From Piscibacillus sp052246295 (lineage in GTDB: Bacteria > Bacillota > Bacilli > Bacillales > Alkalibacillaceae): DNA of 64,000 nucleotides. Shown here one piece after another: positions 44,219 to 53,987 of the stretch. Under the pieces are notes generated by a model that was not told the origin of the DNA, did not search any database, and worked only from the letters and a program-made list of their open reading frames with translations. Position 1 is the stretch's first letter, and each line of letters opens with the position of its first letter. The translations under genes were made by a program, and so were the position numbers. Location: the NCBI GenBank assembly GCA_052246295.1, contig JBQQCO010000002.1, one strand, 5' to 3'.

Positions 44219-45502
44219 ATGGAAGCGATGATTGTTGTAACAATTTTTGTGATTAGTTATGTTTTTTTATTGTTGGACAAGATTAATCGCGCTTTAATTG
44301 CAGCTACTGGCGCGGCACTAATGGTCTTATTTGGTGTTTTTTCTTGGGATGAAGCTCTGTCTTCTTATGTGGATTGGAGTACTATAGCATTACTATTTTC
44401 AATGATGGTAATGATATCTATTACTCAAAGAACAGGTATATTTGAATTTATTGCATTATGGATGATTAAAAAGGTAAGTGGAAAGCCAGTTGCATTATTC
44501 TTTTGGATTGGAGTCTTAACAGCAGTCGGTTCTGCTTTATTAGATAATGTAACGACTGTTTTATTGCTTGTGCCTGTCCTTTTGCATATGATTCGTCAAC
44601 TCAATCTGCGTGCCTTTCCTTATTTAGTTAATGTCATTATTAGTTCTAATGTTGGTGGAACAGCAACGATGATTGGAGATCCTCCAAATATTATGATTGG
44701 TCAAGCAGTTCCATACTTTGATTTTCTAGATTTTCTAATTCATTTAGGTCCAGTTGTTATTGTTATTCACTCAATTACAATGTTTTTACTTTATTTAATG
44801 TTTAAAAACTCATTAACTAAAGGTAATGGAATTGATTTAGAGTTTGTTAAACAGTTAAATCCTAAAGAATCGTTAAAAAGGACGCCCTTGTTATATCAGT
44901 CTATTACGATATTACTTTTAACGATGTTTGCTTTTACCCTACATGGGTTTCTACATATCGAACTAACCACGATTGCCATAATGTCCGCGCTACTCATGCT
45001 ATTAATTTCTGAGAATGACGAATCGAGTGAAGTTGTGTTTCAAAAAGTGGAGTGGACGACCTTATTTTTCTTTGTTGGTTTATTCGTGCTTGTCGGTGGT
45101 TTAGAAAAAGCAGGTATAATCGACCAGATTGCTTATACTTTTATCGATTGGACAGAGGGCGACGCGTTCACTTCGTCATTAGTGATTTTGTGGTCTGCAG
45201 GATTGTTATCAGGTTTTGTAGACAACATTCCGTATGTAGCATCAATGATTCCTGTTATTGAAGAATTTGAATCTTTTGGTGTACAACCGATTGATCCGTT
45301 ATGGTGGGCACTTGCTTTAGGTGCTTGTCTTGGTGGAAATGGTTCATTATTAGGTGCTTCAGCTAACGTTGTTGTTGCAGGGATTGCTAGTACTCAAGGA
45401 GAGAAAATTCATTTTATTAAATTTATGTTCTATGGACTAATTATTGTGTTATTATCATTAGTTATTTCAACCGTTTATATCATGATTCGTTATTTCTTAT
45501 AA
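44219..45502 (+). CDS. ArsB/NhaD superfamily ion transporter
   Basis: A 427-residue polytopic membrane protein with 10-12 helices. The two signature re-entrant regions are present: LLDNVTTVLLLVP near 113 with NVGGTATMIGDPPNIMIG near 145, and the pair SGFVDNIPYVASMIP near 335 with GACLGGNGSLLGASANVV near 375. These mark the arsenite permease/Na+:H+ antiporter (NhaD) superfamily. The ion is not resolved; no ars genes are nearby, and a sodium or organic-anion role is as likely. ATG at 44219 has AAGGGGA 9 bases before; a TTG two codons earlier is too close. Confidence 0.8.
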   Translation: MEAMIVVTIFVISYVFLLLDKINRALIAATGAALMVLFGVFSWDEALSSYVDWSTIALLFSMMVMISITQRTGIFEFIALWMIKKVSGKPVALFFWIGVLTAVGSALLDNVTTVLLLVPVLLHMIRQLNLRAFPYLVNVIISSNVGGTATMIGDPPNIMIGQAVPYFDFLDFLIHLGPVVIVIHSITMFLLYLMFKNSLTKGNGIDLEFVKQLNPKESLKRTPLLYQSITILLLTMFAFTLHGFLHIELTTIAIMSALLMLLISENDESSEVVFQKVEWTTLFFFVGLFVLVGGLEKAGIIDQIAYTFIDWTEGDAFTSSLVILWSAGLLSGFVDNIPYVASMIPVIEEFESFGVQPIDPLWWALALGACLGGNGSLLGASANVVVAGIASTQGEKIHFIKFMFYGLIIVLLSLVISTVYIMIRYFL

Positions 45503-45564
45503 AGTATACTCTTTGCCTTCCAGGTTAAACTAAACCGTAACATAAATAAAGGATGGCAAACATA

Positions 45565-46206
45565 ATGGAAGAGATCTGGTCACTTGCATTAAGGACTCTA
45601 GGTATTTACATTGCAATTTTTATAGTGTTTCGTCTAATGGGTAAGAGAGAAATTGGTGAGCTAAGTGTAATGGATTTGGTGGTATTCATTCTTTTAGCAG
45701 AAATTGCAATCTTTGCTGTAGAAAATACAGACCAACCATTTCTGTTACAACTAACACCAATGGCAGTCTTACTAATTGCACAACTAATTAGTGCCTATGT
45801 GTCGTTAAAAAGCCCGAAAGTTAGAGAATTCTTAGATGGTCGTCCATCGATTATCGTTAAAAATGGGAATATAGATGAACGTGAGATGAAAAAGCAACGA
45901 TACAACATGGATGATTTATTAGTTCAATTAAGGGAAAATGGAATTATTGATATAGAGAAAGTGGAGCTTGCCATTCTTGAGACGAGTGGCAAGCTTTCTG
46001 TGTTTGAAAAAAAAGACAACCCACCGTCAGCTATTGAGCCAATTATCATTGACGGTGAGTTGCAAGATATTGCATTAGAGGAATTCAATCTAACAGAAGA
46101 ACAATTCTTTCAAATGTTAAAAGAAAAAGGAATACATGATATTAAACATATTTCATTAGCCCAAATAGGACCTAAGGATAAACTATTTCTTGATTTTAAA
46201 GATTAG
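45565..46206 (+). CDS. yrbG: DUF421 membrane protein (YrbG/YetF family)
   Basis: A 213-residue protein with three N-terminal membrane helices (TLGIYIAIFIVFRLMGKREIGELSVMDLV signature region) and a cytoplasmic domain of the DUF421 type. Members influence spore germination in some species, but the molecular role is unknown. The second ATG was chosen because AAAGG directly abuts the first. Its stop overlaps the spoVB stop on the other strand by four bases. Confidence 0.82.
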   Translation: MEEIWSLALRTLGIYIAIFIVFRLMGKREIGELSVMDLVVFILLAEIAIFAVENTDQPFLLQLTPMAVLLIAQLISAYVSLKSPKVREFLDGRPSIIVKNGNIDEREMKKQRYNMDDLLVQLRENGIIDIEKVELAILETSGKLSVFEKKDNPPSAIEPIIIDGELQDIALEEFNLTEEQFFQMLKEKGIHDIKHISLAQIGPKDKLFLDFKD

Positions 46207-47747
46207 CGTTTACTACGCTTTTTTAGTTGATCCCATTCTTCTTTGGAAACGATTTGTAAGACAATTAATCCAATGAAGTAAACGATAAATAATATTGCAA
46301 TTGCTGCAATTAATGGAATGACGTTTGTTTCAGTTGTCCATAGGTCTTGAAGTTTTTCACCTATGATGTAAATAATTATTAATAACCCAACCATTCTTAC
46401 AATTAAGGTGAAAGGCATCTTGAAATATATGGTCTTATACAAAGTGATGAAATGTAATAAAGTGACAACCAGGATGCCAACAATTATTGAAATGACAACC
46501 CCTTCAATACCAAATGAAGGTTTTGTTGCGAGCAACCATAAAGTGGAAAGCTTAACAATCGAACCAATAAGACTATTGATCATGGCTTGCTTTGCATAAT
46601 TTAAAGCTTGTAAAGCAGCTTGAAGTGGCGCTTGAAAATATAACAGTAAGAAAAAAGGTGCCATGAACGTGAGAAACTGTGTGCCTTTAACGTTATCATA
46701 GAGTAAGTCTAGTATTGGATAAGCGAATAACATAAACACAATTGTTACCACACCGCCTGAGGCGTAAGATAGTCTGAGTGCTTGTCTGATTCGATAATGT
46801 ACTGAATTCTGGTGATTAAGCGCGTTGAACTCACTGACAGATGGGATGAGTGCAACCGATAAAGAATGTGTTATAAATGTTGGTAATAATAATAGGGGTA
46901 ACACATAACCCGTTAACTGGCCATATGCGGCTGTACTTTGTGCAACAGTGTAACCAGCAATCACTAAGCTTTGTGAGACAAAAATCGGTTCCAAGAAATA
47001 AGTGACGGAACCAATTAATCGAGTACCAGCTGTTGGTAGTGCAATCGTCATAATTTCATTAAATGTGTGTCTTAATCGGTCTAGATGTTTTTTGACAAAT
47101 ATGGAGACAGGTCTCTGCTTATCTGTTTTGAAGCAGTAATACATGAATCCTAATGAAGCAAGTTCACCTAAGACAACTGCGAACATGGCACCACCTGCTG
47201 CATAGCTAACCCCGTATGGCAACATGATTTGAATAAACAAGAAGACTAGTCCAATTCTAATGACTTGTTCTATGACTTGAGCCATTGCTTGTGGTTTCAT
47301 GTTTTGCATACCTTGGAAATAACCTCTTAACACAGAAGAAACTGCTATAATTGGAATAATTGGGCTAATCATTATCATTGGAATATAAGTTCGTTCATCC
47401 AGTAATAAATGTTTTGATACAATTGGTGCAGCTAGAATAAATAGGATTGTCAGAATAACACTAAGACTAATTGTGATTGAGAATGATAAGAACAGAATAC
47501 GTCTTACTCTGTTTTGGTCATTATGAATCGTTGCTTCTGCAACTAATTTAGAAACAGCAACTGGTATTCCAATTTGTGACAATGTGATCATTAAAAATAG
47601 GGCTGGAAGTGCAAGCATGTACACCCCAACACCTTCATCACCTAATAATCTGGCGAGCACAATACGGTTTATGAAGCCTAATAAACGGCTAATCATACCA
47701 GCAACAATTAATATTAGAGCACCTTTAATAAATGTTTGTTTTGACAT
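46203..47747 (-). CDS. spoVB: SpoVB, MOP-superfamily lipid flippase for spore cortex synthesis
   Basis: Moves lipid-linked cortex precursors across the forespore membrane. The 514 residues form about 14 membrane helices, starting FIKGALILIVAGMISRLLGFINRI, typical of SpoVB/MurJ-like polysaccharide flippases. AAGGTAGG precedes the ATG. It is divergent from comN and convergent with the DUF421 gene, as in B. subtilis. Confidence 0.92.
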   Translation of the reverse strand: MSKQTFIKGALILIVAGMISRLLGFINRIVLARLLGDEGVGVYMLALPALFLMITLSQIGIPVAVSKLVAEATIHNDQNRVRRILFLSFSITISLSVILTILFILAAPIVSKHLLLDERTYIPMIMISPIIPIIAVSSVLRGYFQGMQNMKPQAMAQVIEQVIRIGLVFLFIQIMLPYGVSYAAGGAMFAVVLGELASLGFMYYCFKTDKQRPVSIFVKKHLDRLRHTFNEIMTIALPTAGTRLIGSVTYFLEPIFVSQSLVIAGYTVAQSTAAYGQLTGYVLPLLLLPTFITHSLSVALIPSVSEFNALNHQNSVHYRIRQALRLSYASGGVVTIVFMLFAYPILDLLYDNVKGTQFLTFMAPFFLLLYFQAPLQAALQALNYAKQAMINSLIGSIVKLSTLWLLATKPSFGIEGVVISIIVGILVVTLLHFITLYKTIYFKMPFTLIVRMVGLLIIIYIIGEKLQDLWTTETNVIPLIAAIAILFIVYFIGLIVLQIVSKEEWDQLKKRSKR

Positions 47748-47856
47748 TTTAAATGCCTACCTTCTCAAAAAGATGAAAATTCGGTACAATAATGTATATG
47801 CTGAAAGATGTACAAGTCATGACACTGACTTTCAGTTTGTGAAGGGGGATTTTCAC

Positions 47857-48150
47857 TTGGAACCAATGGTGCAGCATGTAGACGTATGGAAACCATACAT
47901 AAGCGAAGTGTTAGAAAGTAAAGTAAGTGAACTAGAATTATTAGGTTATAACGGAGTTAATAAGTACGAAGTATGGGAATGTTTAAAGAAGAAAGTATGG
48001 AAAAAGGAACGTGAATTACCATTGTTCCAGGTAGTACAAGATATATTACATTTGAACGGTAGTGTCTATATGAGTTATTTAACGGTTGAAAGTCAACAAG
48101 CTAGTGATTTAATGGCACAAATTGAAGCATTAAATAAAGCAGATAAATAA
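47857..48150 (+). CDS. comN: ComN/YrzD post-transcriptional regulator
   Basis: In B. subtilis ComN promotes accumulation of comE mRNA for DNA uptake. The 97 residues match in length and in the block VWKPYISEVLESKVSELELLGY and the C-terminal VYMSYLTVESQQASDLMAQI. The start is TTG, with AAGGGGGA seven bases upstream; an ATG three codons later is too far from the ribosome site. A much longer open frame upstream overlaps spoVB and is not coding. It precedes secDF as in B. subtilis. Confidence 0.85.
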   Translation: MEPMVQHVDVWKPYISEVLESKVSELELLGYNGVNKYEVWECLKKKVWKKERELPLFQVVQDILHLNGSVYMSYLTVESQQASDLMAQIEALNKADK

Positions 48151-48184
48151 AATTATTGACCAGGAAGGTTAGGGGGACATACGT

Positions 48185-50464
48185 ATGGGTAGAAAGGGCA
48201 GAATAACAGCCTTTTTTCTAATTGTCATCATACTAGGTGGCATTATTGGTTCTACAACCAATACAATCGCTAAAGATATACCACTAGGTTTAGATCTTCA
48301 GGGTGGTTTTGAACTGTTATATGAAGTGGAGCCACAACAAGAGGGACAAGAAGTTACTGACCGAATGCTTGATGCGGTTGTGCAATCCCTTTATCAACGT
48401 GTTGATATCCTAGGGGTAAATGAGCCAAGAATTAATATTGAAGGGAATGACCGGATAAGGGTCCAGCTTGCGGGTGTTGATAACCCAGACCAGGCAAGGG
48501 AAATACTTGCGACAACGGCGAAACTTTCCTTTAGAGATGTTAACAATGAATTATACTTTGATGGTTCACAAATTGTACCAGGTAGTGCACAACAGGATTT
48601 TCATCCGGATACGAATATGCCTGTTGTTACGTTTCAATTGAACAGTACGTTTGAAAACAATGAATATGAGAATTTGTACGATGCTTCTTCTAGTATTCTT
48701 GAAAAATATGGACCTGATGGCCGGATGGTTGTGTGGATGGACTACGAAGAAGGCGATACATTTGACGAAGAAATCAATAAATCTGATCAAGGAAAAATAT
48801 TAACTGCTCCAGGATTTAAAGATGGTAAACCTATAGCAGGATCAGACATTATGATTGATGGAATGGAATCCATTGAGGAAGCCAAACAATTAGCAGACCT
48901 ATTAAATGCAGGTTCACTACCAGCTGATTTAAATGAAATTTATTCAGTTTCAGTTGGGGCTCAGTTTGGTGAGCAAGCTTTAAATAAAACAGTTTTTGCT
49001 AGTATTATAGGTGTTTTACTCATTTTCCTATATATGATTGCGTATTATCGATTCCCAGGAGTAATTGCATCTATTACGTTAACAGTATATATCTTCTTAA
49101 TTTTATTAGTCTTTAACATGATTAATGGTGTCCTAACTTTACCGGGTATTGCAGCACTCGTACTAGGTGTTGGTATGGCGGTCGATGCGAACATTATTAC
49201 TTATGAACGGCTAAAAGAGGAACTAAAAGCTGGTAAATCAACACTTGCGGCTTTTAATGCAGGTAATAAACGCTCATTAGCTACTATTTTGGATGCGAAC
49301 GTAACAACATTATTGGCTGCCATTGTCTTGTTTATCTTTGGTACTAGTTCAGTTAAAGGGTTCGCAACAATGTTAATCATAAGTATCATATTAAGCTTTA
49401 TTACAGCTGTATTCTTAACTCGTCTTCTACTAGGTCTATGGGTTAAGAGTAAATTCTTAAATAAACGTCCAAAGTGGTTTGGTGTTAAACCGAACGAAAT
49501 TCTTGATATTTCCAAAGGTGAAGAGGTTAAATCACATTTATTTGGAAAGTCGTTTGATTTTGTGCAACATCGTAAGAAGTTCTTTATCATTTCAATTACA
49601 TTGGTCGTAATTGGTGCAGGCTTCTTACTATTTAGAGGATTAAACTTAGGTGTTGACTTTGTTAGTGGTTCACGTGTAGAAGTATTAGCTGATCAACCGC
49701 TAACGACAGAACAAATAGAAGAGCAGTTCAATGATTTAGGTTTTGAACCAAAACAGGTCGTTCTAGCTGGTGATAATCAAGAAATTGGAACTGTAAGGTT
49801 AGATGTTTTAGAAAAAGAAGAAATTGCAGAAATCAATTCTCATTTTGTAGAGTTATATGGTAATGAACCTAATATAAGTACCGTTACACCTAAAGTAGGT
49901 AAAGAGTTAGCAATGAACGCTGTTAAAGCAGTATTATACGCTTCAATTGGAATTATTATTTATGTGGCGTTTAGATTTGAAATGTTCTTTGCCGTGACGG
50001 CCATCATAGCATTGCTTCATGATGCGTTCTTCATCTTAGCGTTATTTAGTATTTTCCAATTCGAATTTAGTGTCGTGATCATTGCTGCTATACTCACCAT
50101 AGTGGGTTATTCGATTAACGATACAATTGTTACATTTGATCGGATTAGGGAGAACCTACGCTTAGAGAAACGAGTTAAAACGTTTAAACAATTAGCTAGC
50201 GTCGTCAATAAGAGTTTAATGCAGACATTAGCTAGAAGCTTTAACACAGTTATTACGGTTGTGTTTGCTGCATTAATGTTATTTATATTTGGCGCACAAG
50301 CCATTACGTACTTCTCGTTCGCATTAATTGTTGGGTTAATTGCTGGTACTTACTCTTCATTATTCCTAGCTGCACAGTTATGGTTAGTATGGAGAGGTAA
50401 GAATATTGAAGATAAACCTGTTGATTATAGGAAGAAGAAAAAGCCAGAAGGACCACAAGTCTAA
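48185..50464 (+). CDS. secDF: SecDF, fused protein-export subunit
   Basis: Uses the proton gradient to pull exported proteins after SecA-driven translocation. The 759 residues are a natural SecD-SecF fusion with 12 membrane helices. The SecD part holds LGLDLQGGFELLYEV near 35, the periplasmic domain and GVGMAVDANIITYERLKEE near 330. The SecF part starts near residue 465 with LNLGVDFVSGSRVEV and TIVGYSINDTIVTFDRIREN near 645. TAGGGGGACATACGT precedes the ATG. Confidence 0.96.
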   Translation: MGRKGRITAFFLIVIILGGIIGSTTNTIAKDIPLGLDLQGGFELLYEVEPQQEGQEVTDRMLDAVVQSLYQRVDILGVNEPRINIEGNDRIRVQLAGVDNPDQAREILATTAKLSFRDVNNELYFDGSQIVPGSAQQDFHPDTNMPVVTFQLNSTFENNEYENLYDASSSILEKYGPDGRMVVWMDYEEGDTFDEEINKSDQGKILTAPGFKDGKPIAGSDIMIDGMESIEEAKQLADLLNAGSLPADLNEIYSVSVGAQFGEQALNKTVFASIIGVLLIFLYMIAYYRFPGVIASITLTVYIFLILLVFNMINGVLTLPGIAALVLGVGMAVDANIITYERLKEELKAGKSTLAAFNAGNKRSLATILDANVTTLLAAIVLFIFGTSSVKGFATMLIISIILSFITAVFLTRLLLGLWVKSKFLNKRPKWFGVKPNEILDISKGEEVKSHLFGKSFDFVQHRKKFFIISITLVVIGAGFLLFRGLNLGVDFVSGSRVEVLADQPLTTEQIEEQFNDLGFEPKQVVLAGDNQEIGTVRLDVLEKEEIAEINSHFVELYGNEPNISTVTPKVGKELAMNAVKAVLYASIGIIIYVAFRFEMFFAVTAIIALLHDAFFILALFSIFQFEFSVVIIAAILTIVGYSINDTIVTFDRIRENLRLEKRVKTFKQLASVVNKSLMQTLARSFNTVITVVFAALMLFIFGAQAITYFSFALIVGLIAGTYSSLFLAAQLWLVWRGKNIEDKPVDYRKKKKPEGPQV

Positions 50465-50475
50465 ACACTAATGAG

Positions 50476-50516
50476 AAACTGCTTCTATAGTTGTTGATAA
50501 CTAGAAGCAGTTTTTT
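50476..50516 (+). terminator. Terminator after secDF
   Basis: AAACTGCTTCTA / TAGAAGCAGTTTTTT stem-loop with T-run. Confidence 0.85.
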
Positions 50517-50620
50517 GTTTATCTGTATAAATATTTAATAAAATACAGTTGTTATATTCGTAATACTCATATTTAGTCGATATAATAACTATACAAGTTT
50601 TATAAAGGAGATGATGATTC

Positions 50621-50959
50621 ATGAAACAACAATCATGGATTGTAATGTCATTAGTTTTCGCTCTTATTATTGCTGTTTTTGCTATTATAAACGTTGAAAC
50701 AGTAGAAGTAGACTTTTTATTTATGACAACCAATGCTCCACTAATTTTAGTTATATTATTATCTGTATTAATGGGAGCACTTCTAATTGTTGGATTTAGT
50801 TTCTCAAAAATTTATCAGTTACAACGTGAAGTGAAAGCGTTGAAAAATGAAAAGAGTGAGTATGAACAAGCTAGTCTAACTAAAGAAGAAGCGGTACAAA
50901 ATAAAACTGAAGTAAACAAGGAGAAGTTTGAGGTAGATGAACAAGAAAAAAATGAATAA
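50621..50959 (+). CDS. yrvD: LapA/DUF1049 domain membrane protein (YrvD-like)
   Basis: A 112-residue protein with two membrane helices (IVMSLVFALIIAVFAIINV and LILVILLSVLMGALLIVGFSFS) and a charged C-terminal coiled coil. The first half fits the LapA/DUF1049 domain; in this Gram-positive setting the name lipopolysaccharide assembly is only historical. AAAGGAGATGATG ribosome site. Between secDF and recJ, as yrvD in B. subtilis. Confidence 0.82.
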   Translation: MKQQSWIVMSLVFALIIAVFAIINVETVEVDFLFMTTNAPLILVILLSVLMGALLIVGFSFSKIYQLQREVKALKNEKSEYEQASLTKEEAVQNKTEVNKEKFEVDEQEKNE

Positions 50960-50972
50960 ATAATAAACGTCA

Positions 50973-51001
50973 TTGATACCCCTGATGAGCTCTAGTATAA
51001 T
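50973..51001 (+). promoter_or_regulatory. Sigma-A promoter of recJ
   Basis: TTGATA, 17 bases, TATAAT. Transcription would start about 16 bases before the recJ ATG, so the upstream in-frame ATG that overlaps this promoter is not the start. Confidence 0.65.
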
Positions 51002-51023
51002 GAATCTCGTTAGGGGTGTACTT

Positions 51024-53336
51024 ATGCTAGAGAGTAAAATGAAATGGGTATTACATAAGGTTGAGAATATACCAGAGATAGAATTACCATTTTCGAATGT
51101 AATCAAGCGAATGCTTGTTAAAAGAGGTATTAATACAACAGAAAAAGCAAATCAGTTTTTGCATGCGAGTCTTGATGATTTGCATGATCCTTTTTTGTTT
51201 ACAGATATGGAAATAGCTGTTCAGAGAATTAGAAAAGCTATTGAACATAATGAAGATATATTAATATTTGGAGATTATGATGCCGATGGAGTAACGTCAA
51301 CGACGGTTTTAGTCAAGACCTTACGACAATTAGGTGCAAACGTTCATTACTATATTCCAAATCGATTCACTGAAGGTTATGGGCCGAATGAAGATGCATT
51401 CATGGAAGCCCATAAAGCAGGAATTGACTTAATTATAACAGTTGATACCGGAATTGCTGCTCCAAATGAAGCAAGACTAGCAAAGCAGCTAGGTGTCGAT
51501 TTAATCATAACTGATCACCACGAAGAACAAGACGAAATTCCTGAAGCACTTGCGATTATTCATCCGCGTTTGTCAGAGTCATATCCATTTGATTATTTAG
51601 CAGGTGTTGGTGTGGCATTCAAATTAGCACATGCGTTATTAGGTGAATTACCTGAAGAATTACTAGCATTAGCTGCTATTGGAACTGTTGCGGATCTTGT
51701 ACCACTTAAGGATGAGAATAGAATCATCGTACGCAAAGGGCTTGAAGTACTTAAAAATACCAATGACGCAGGGCTAAAAGCATTGAAGACTATTGGTAAA
51801 ATAGATGATCAAGTAACTGAAGAATCAATTGGTTTTATTATTGGCCCGCGTTTAAACGCAGTTGGAAGATTACAAGATGCCACATTAGCTGTTGATTTAT
51901 TGCTTGAAGATGATGATTTCATTGCGGCAGATATGGCTCAAGAAATTGATGAACTGAATAAAAAACGTCAAAAGATTGTCTCGAATTTAGTTGAGGAAGC
52001 TGTTGATGAGATTGAGAGCAAATTTGCGAACGATAAAGTCATATTAATTGCAAGAGAAGGTTGGAATCCTGGAGTATTAGGAATTGTCGCATCGAGAATT
52101 GTAAATCAATACCATCGTCCAACTATTGTACTTGGAATTGATCCAGAAAAAGGTGAAGCAAAAGGTAGTGCGAGAAGTATACCTGCTTATGATATATTTA
52201 ATAATGGTATGAAACTTCGCCATTTGTTTTTACAATTTGGAGGACATGCACAAGCGGCAGGAATGACCGTTGCAGTCGATCAAATTGATGAATTGAGGCA
52301 AGCTCTAAATGAACAAGCTAAAGAACTTTTAACTGAAGAGGATTTTCAACCCGTTTTAGAGGTTGAAGATGAAATCTCTTGGGACGAAATTGACTTTAAT
52401 TTCCCTAGACAGTTGACTCATTTAGCCCCTTACGGAATGGGAAATGAAAAGCCATATTTTCAGTTAAATGGGTTAACATTAATTGAAGCTAGAAAGATAG
52501 GGGCTAAAAAGAACCATGTTAAAATAAGTGCTTTAAATGGGGCAGAGAAAATTGATATGGTAGGGTTCCAAATTGGTGATGTAGCAGATTATCTATCACC
52601 AGGGAGTTTAATCGATGTTGTGGGTGAAATCGAAATTAATGAATGGAATGGGCAGCAAAAGCTACAATTGAAACTAAAAGATATTCGATGTCTTGAAACA
52701 CAAGTTTTCGATTATAGAGGTAAGAAACTAGAATATTTAAATCTTCCAAAAGACGCAATTGCGATTAGCTTCAAAGGGGATATAAGTCATATCGATTTGA
52801 AGGTGTTGGATTATACTAAAGTTAAAAATAATCTTTCAGAATACATTCAAGACTATTCAAAAATCGTATTTGTTGATCTACCTAACACACTTGAAGACCT
52901 TGAGGAAATACTGAAGATAAAGTTATTCAAAAATGTTTATGCGTGTTTTCAGAACGAAGACGATCAATTTTTTACATCAAGACCAAGTAGGGAGCATTTT
53001 AAGTCATTATATAAAACCCTTACCCAACACAAAATAATAAGTGAACGTCAAAAGTCACAATTAGCTCAAGCTAAAGGTTGGCATATAAAACAATTAGAAT
53101 TCATGCTTCAAGTGTTTTTTGAATTAAATTTTGTTACAATGAAGAATGGTGATATTCAATTAAATTCAAATGTTGAACAACAACCGTTAACAAATTCAAA
53201 AACTTATAATGAACAGTTGCAGAAGATTGAGGTTGAAAAAACGTTATTTTATTCTACATACGATGAGCTTAAACGTTGGTTTATGGAGAATATGCAGCCT
53301 CAGTCGAAGGAAGGAGAAGTTGTACATGGATTATAA
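51024..53336 (+). CDS. recJ: Single-strand-specific exonuclease RecJ
   Basis: 5'-3' exonuclease for recombination and mismatch repair. The 770 residues have the DHH phosphoesterase motifs GDYDADGVTSTT near 80, VDTG and TDHHEE near 165, the DHHA1 domain (EGWNPGVLGIVASRI, FGGHAQAAGM), an OB-fold and the C-terminal Bacillota-specific extension. AGGGGTG precedes the ATG. Its end overlaps the apt start by 11 bases, so the two are coupled. Confidence 0.94.
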   Translation: MLESKMKWVLHKVENIPEIELPFSNVIKRMLVKRGINTTEKANQFLHASLDDLHDPFLFTDMEIAVQRIRKAIEHNEDILIFGDYDADGVTSTTVLVKTLRQLGANVHYYIPNRFTEGYGPNEDAFMEAHKAGIDLIITVDTGIAAPNEARLAKQLGVDLIITDHHEEQDEIPEALAIIHPRLSESYPFDYLAGVGVAFKLAHALLGELPEELLALAAIGTVADLVPLKDENRIIVRKGLEVLKNTNDAGLKALKTIGKIDDQVTEESIGFIIGPRLNAVGRLQDATLAVDLLLEDDDFIAADMAQEIDELNKKRQKIVSNLVEEAVDEIESKFANDKVILIAREGWNPGVLGIVASRIVNQYHRPTIVLGIDPEKGEAKGSARSIPAYDIFNNGMKLRHLFLQFGGHAQAAGMTVAVDQIDELRQALNEQAKELLTEEDFQPVLEVEDEISWDEIDFNFPRQLTHLAPYGMGNEKPYFQLNGLTLIEARKIGAKKNHVKISALNGAEKIDMVGFQIGDVADYLSPGSLIDVVGEIEINEWNGQQKLQLKLKDIRCLETQVFDYRGKKLEYLNLPKDAIAISFKGDISHIDLKVLDYTKVKNNLSEYIQDYSKIVFVDLPNTLEDLEEILKIKLFKNVYACFQNEDDQFFTSRPSREHFKSLYKTLTQHKIISERQKSQLAQAKGWHIKQLEFMLQVFFELNFVTMKNGDIQLNSNVEQQPLTNSKTYNEQLQKIEVEKTLFYSTYDELKRWFMENMQPQSKEGEVVHGL

Positions 53337-53838
53337 AGAGTACATTACAATTGTAGAGGATTGGCCAAAAGAAGGAATTAAATTTAAAGATATAACAACT
53401 TTGATGGATAACGGAAAAGCTTTTAAATCAGCAGTAGACGAAATCGTCGAGTATGCCCGAAATCGTGACGTTGATATCGTTGTAGGTCCTGAGGCTCGTG
53501 GTTTTATTGTAGGGTGCCCAGTATCATATGCTTTAGAAATTGGGTTTGCTCCAGTGCGTAAAGAAGGTAAATTGCCACGCGAGGTTATAAAAGTAGATTA
53601 TGGTTTAGAATATGGTGAGAATGTCTTAACAATCCATAAAGACGCGATTAAACCTGGACAAAGAGTTCTAATTGTTGATGATTTATTAGCTACAGGTGGA
53701 ACGGTAGAAGCATCCATTGATTTAGTTGAACAATTAGGTGGAGAGGTTGCAGGTTGTGCTTTCTTGATTGAGCTAACTTATCTAAATGGCAGAGATAAAC
53801 TTAAAGATTACGATCTTCTAACGTTAATGCAGTACTAA
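53326..53838 (+). CDS. apt: Adenine phosphoribosyltransferase
   Basis: Salvages adenine to AMP with PRPP. The 170 residues are the standard length, with GPEARGFIVG near 60 and the PRPP loop VLIVDDLLATGGT near 115. GGAAGGAGAAG precedes the ATG, which lies inside the recJ end. A frame-shifted longer open frame within recJ is not coding. Confidence 0.96.
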   Translation: MDYKEYITIVEDWPKEGIKFKDITTLMDNGKAFKSAVDEIVEYARNRDVDIVVGPEARGFIVGCPVSYALEIGFAPVRKEGKLPREVIKVDYGLEYGENVLTIHKDAIKPGQRVLIVDDLLATGGTVEASIDLVEQLGGEVAGCAFLIELTYLNGRDKLKDYDLLTLMQY

Positions 53839-53843
53839 TGCAT

Positions 53844-53880
53844 ATACCGGCTGGTCTCATCAATAGAGCCAGCCGGTATT
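53844..53880 (+). terminator. Hairpin after apt
   Basis: ATACCGGCTGG / CCAGCCGGTAT stem; the 3' tail is AT-rich but lacks a clean T-run. Confidence 0.65.
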
Positions 53881-53898
53881 ATATACTTTATCTGTTTT

Positions 53899-53928
53899 TT
53901 GACTTTACAATTTTCGATAAATTATTAA
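53899..53928 (+). promoter_or_regulatory. Candidate promoter of rel
   Basis: TTGACT, 18 bases, TATTAA, about 60 bases before the gene. Confidence 0.4.
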
Positions 53929-53987
53929 TAATAAAACAAAACCTTTATATTTCTGGACGAGAATTTTAGGGGCGACTAGGTGATTGT

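Noticed and set aside
44219..45502. Arsenite efflux pump ArsB
   Set aside because: Only the superfamily signature is supported; there is no arsR or arsC neighbour, so arsenic specificity is not claimed.
47584..47856. N-terminal extension of comN overlapping spoVB
   Set aside because: The TTG at 47857 has a strong ribosome site and gives the family length; the extension is antisense to spoVB.
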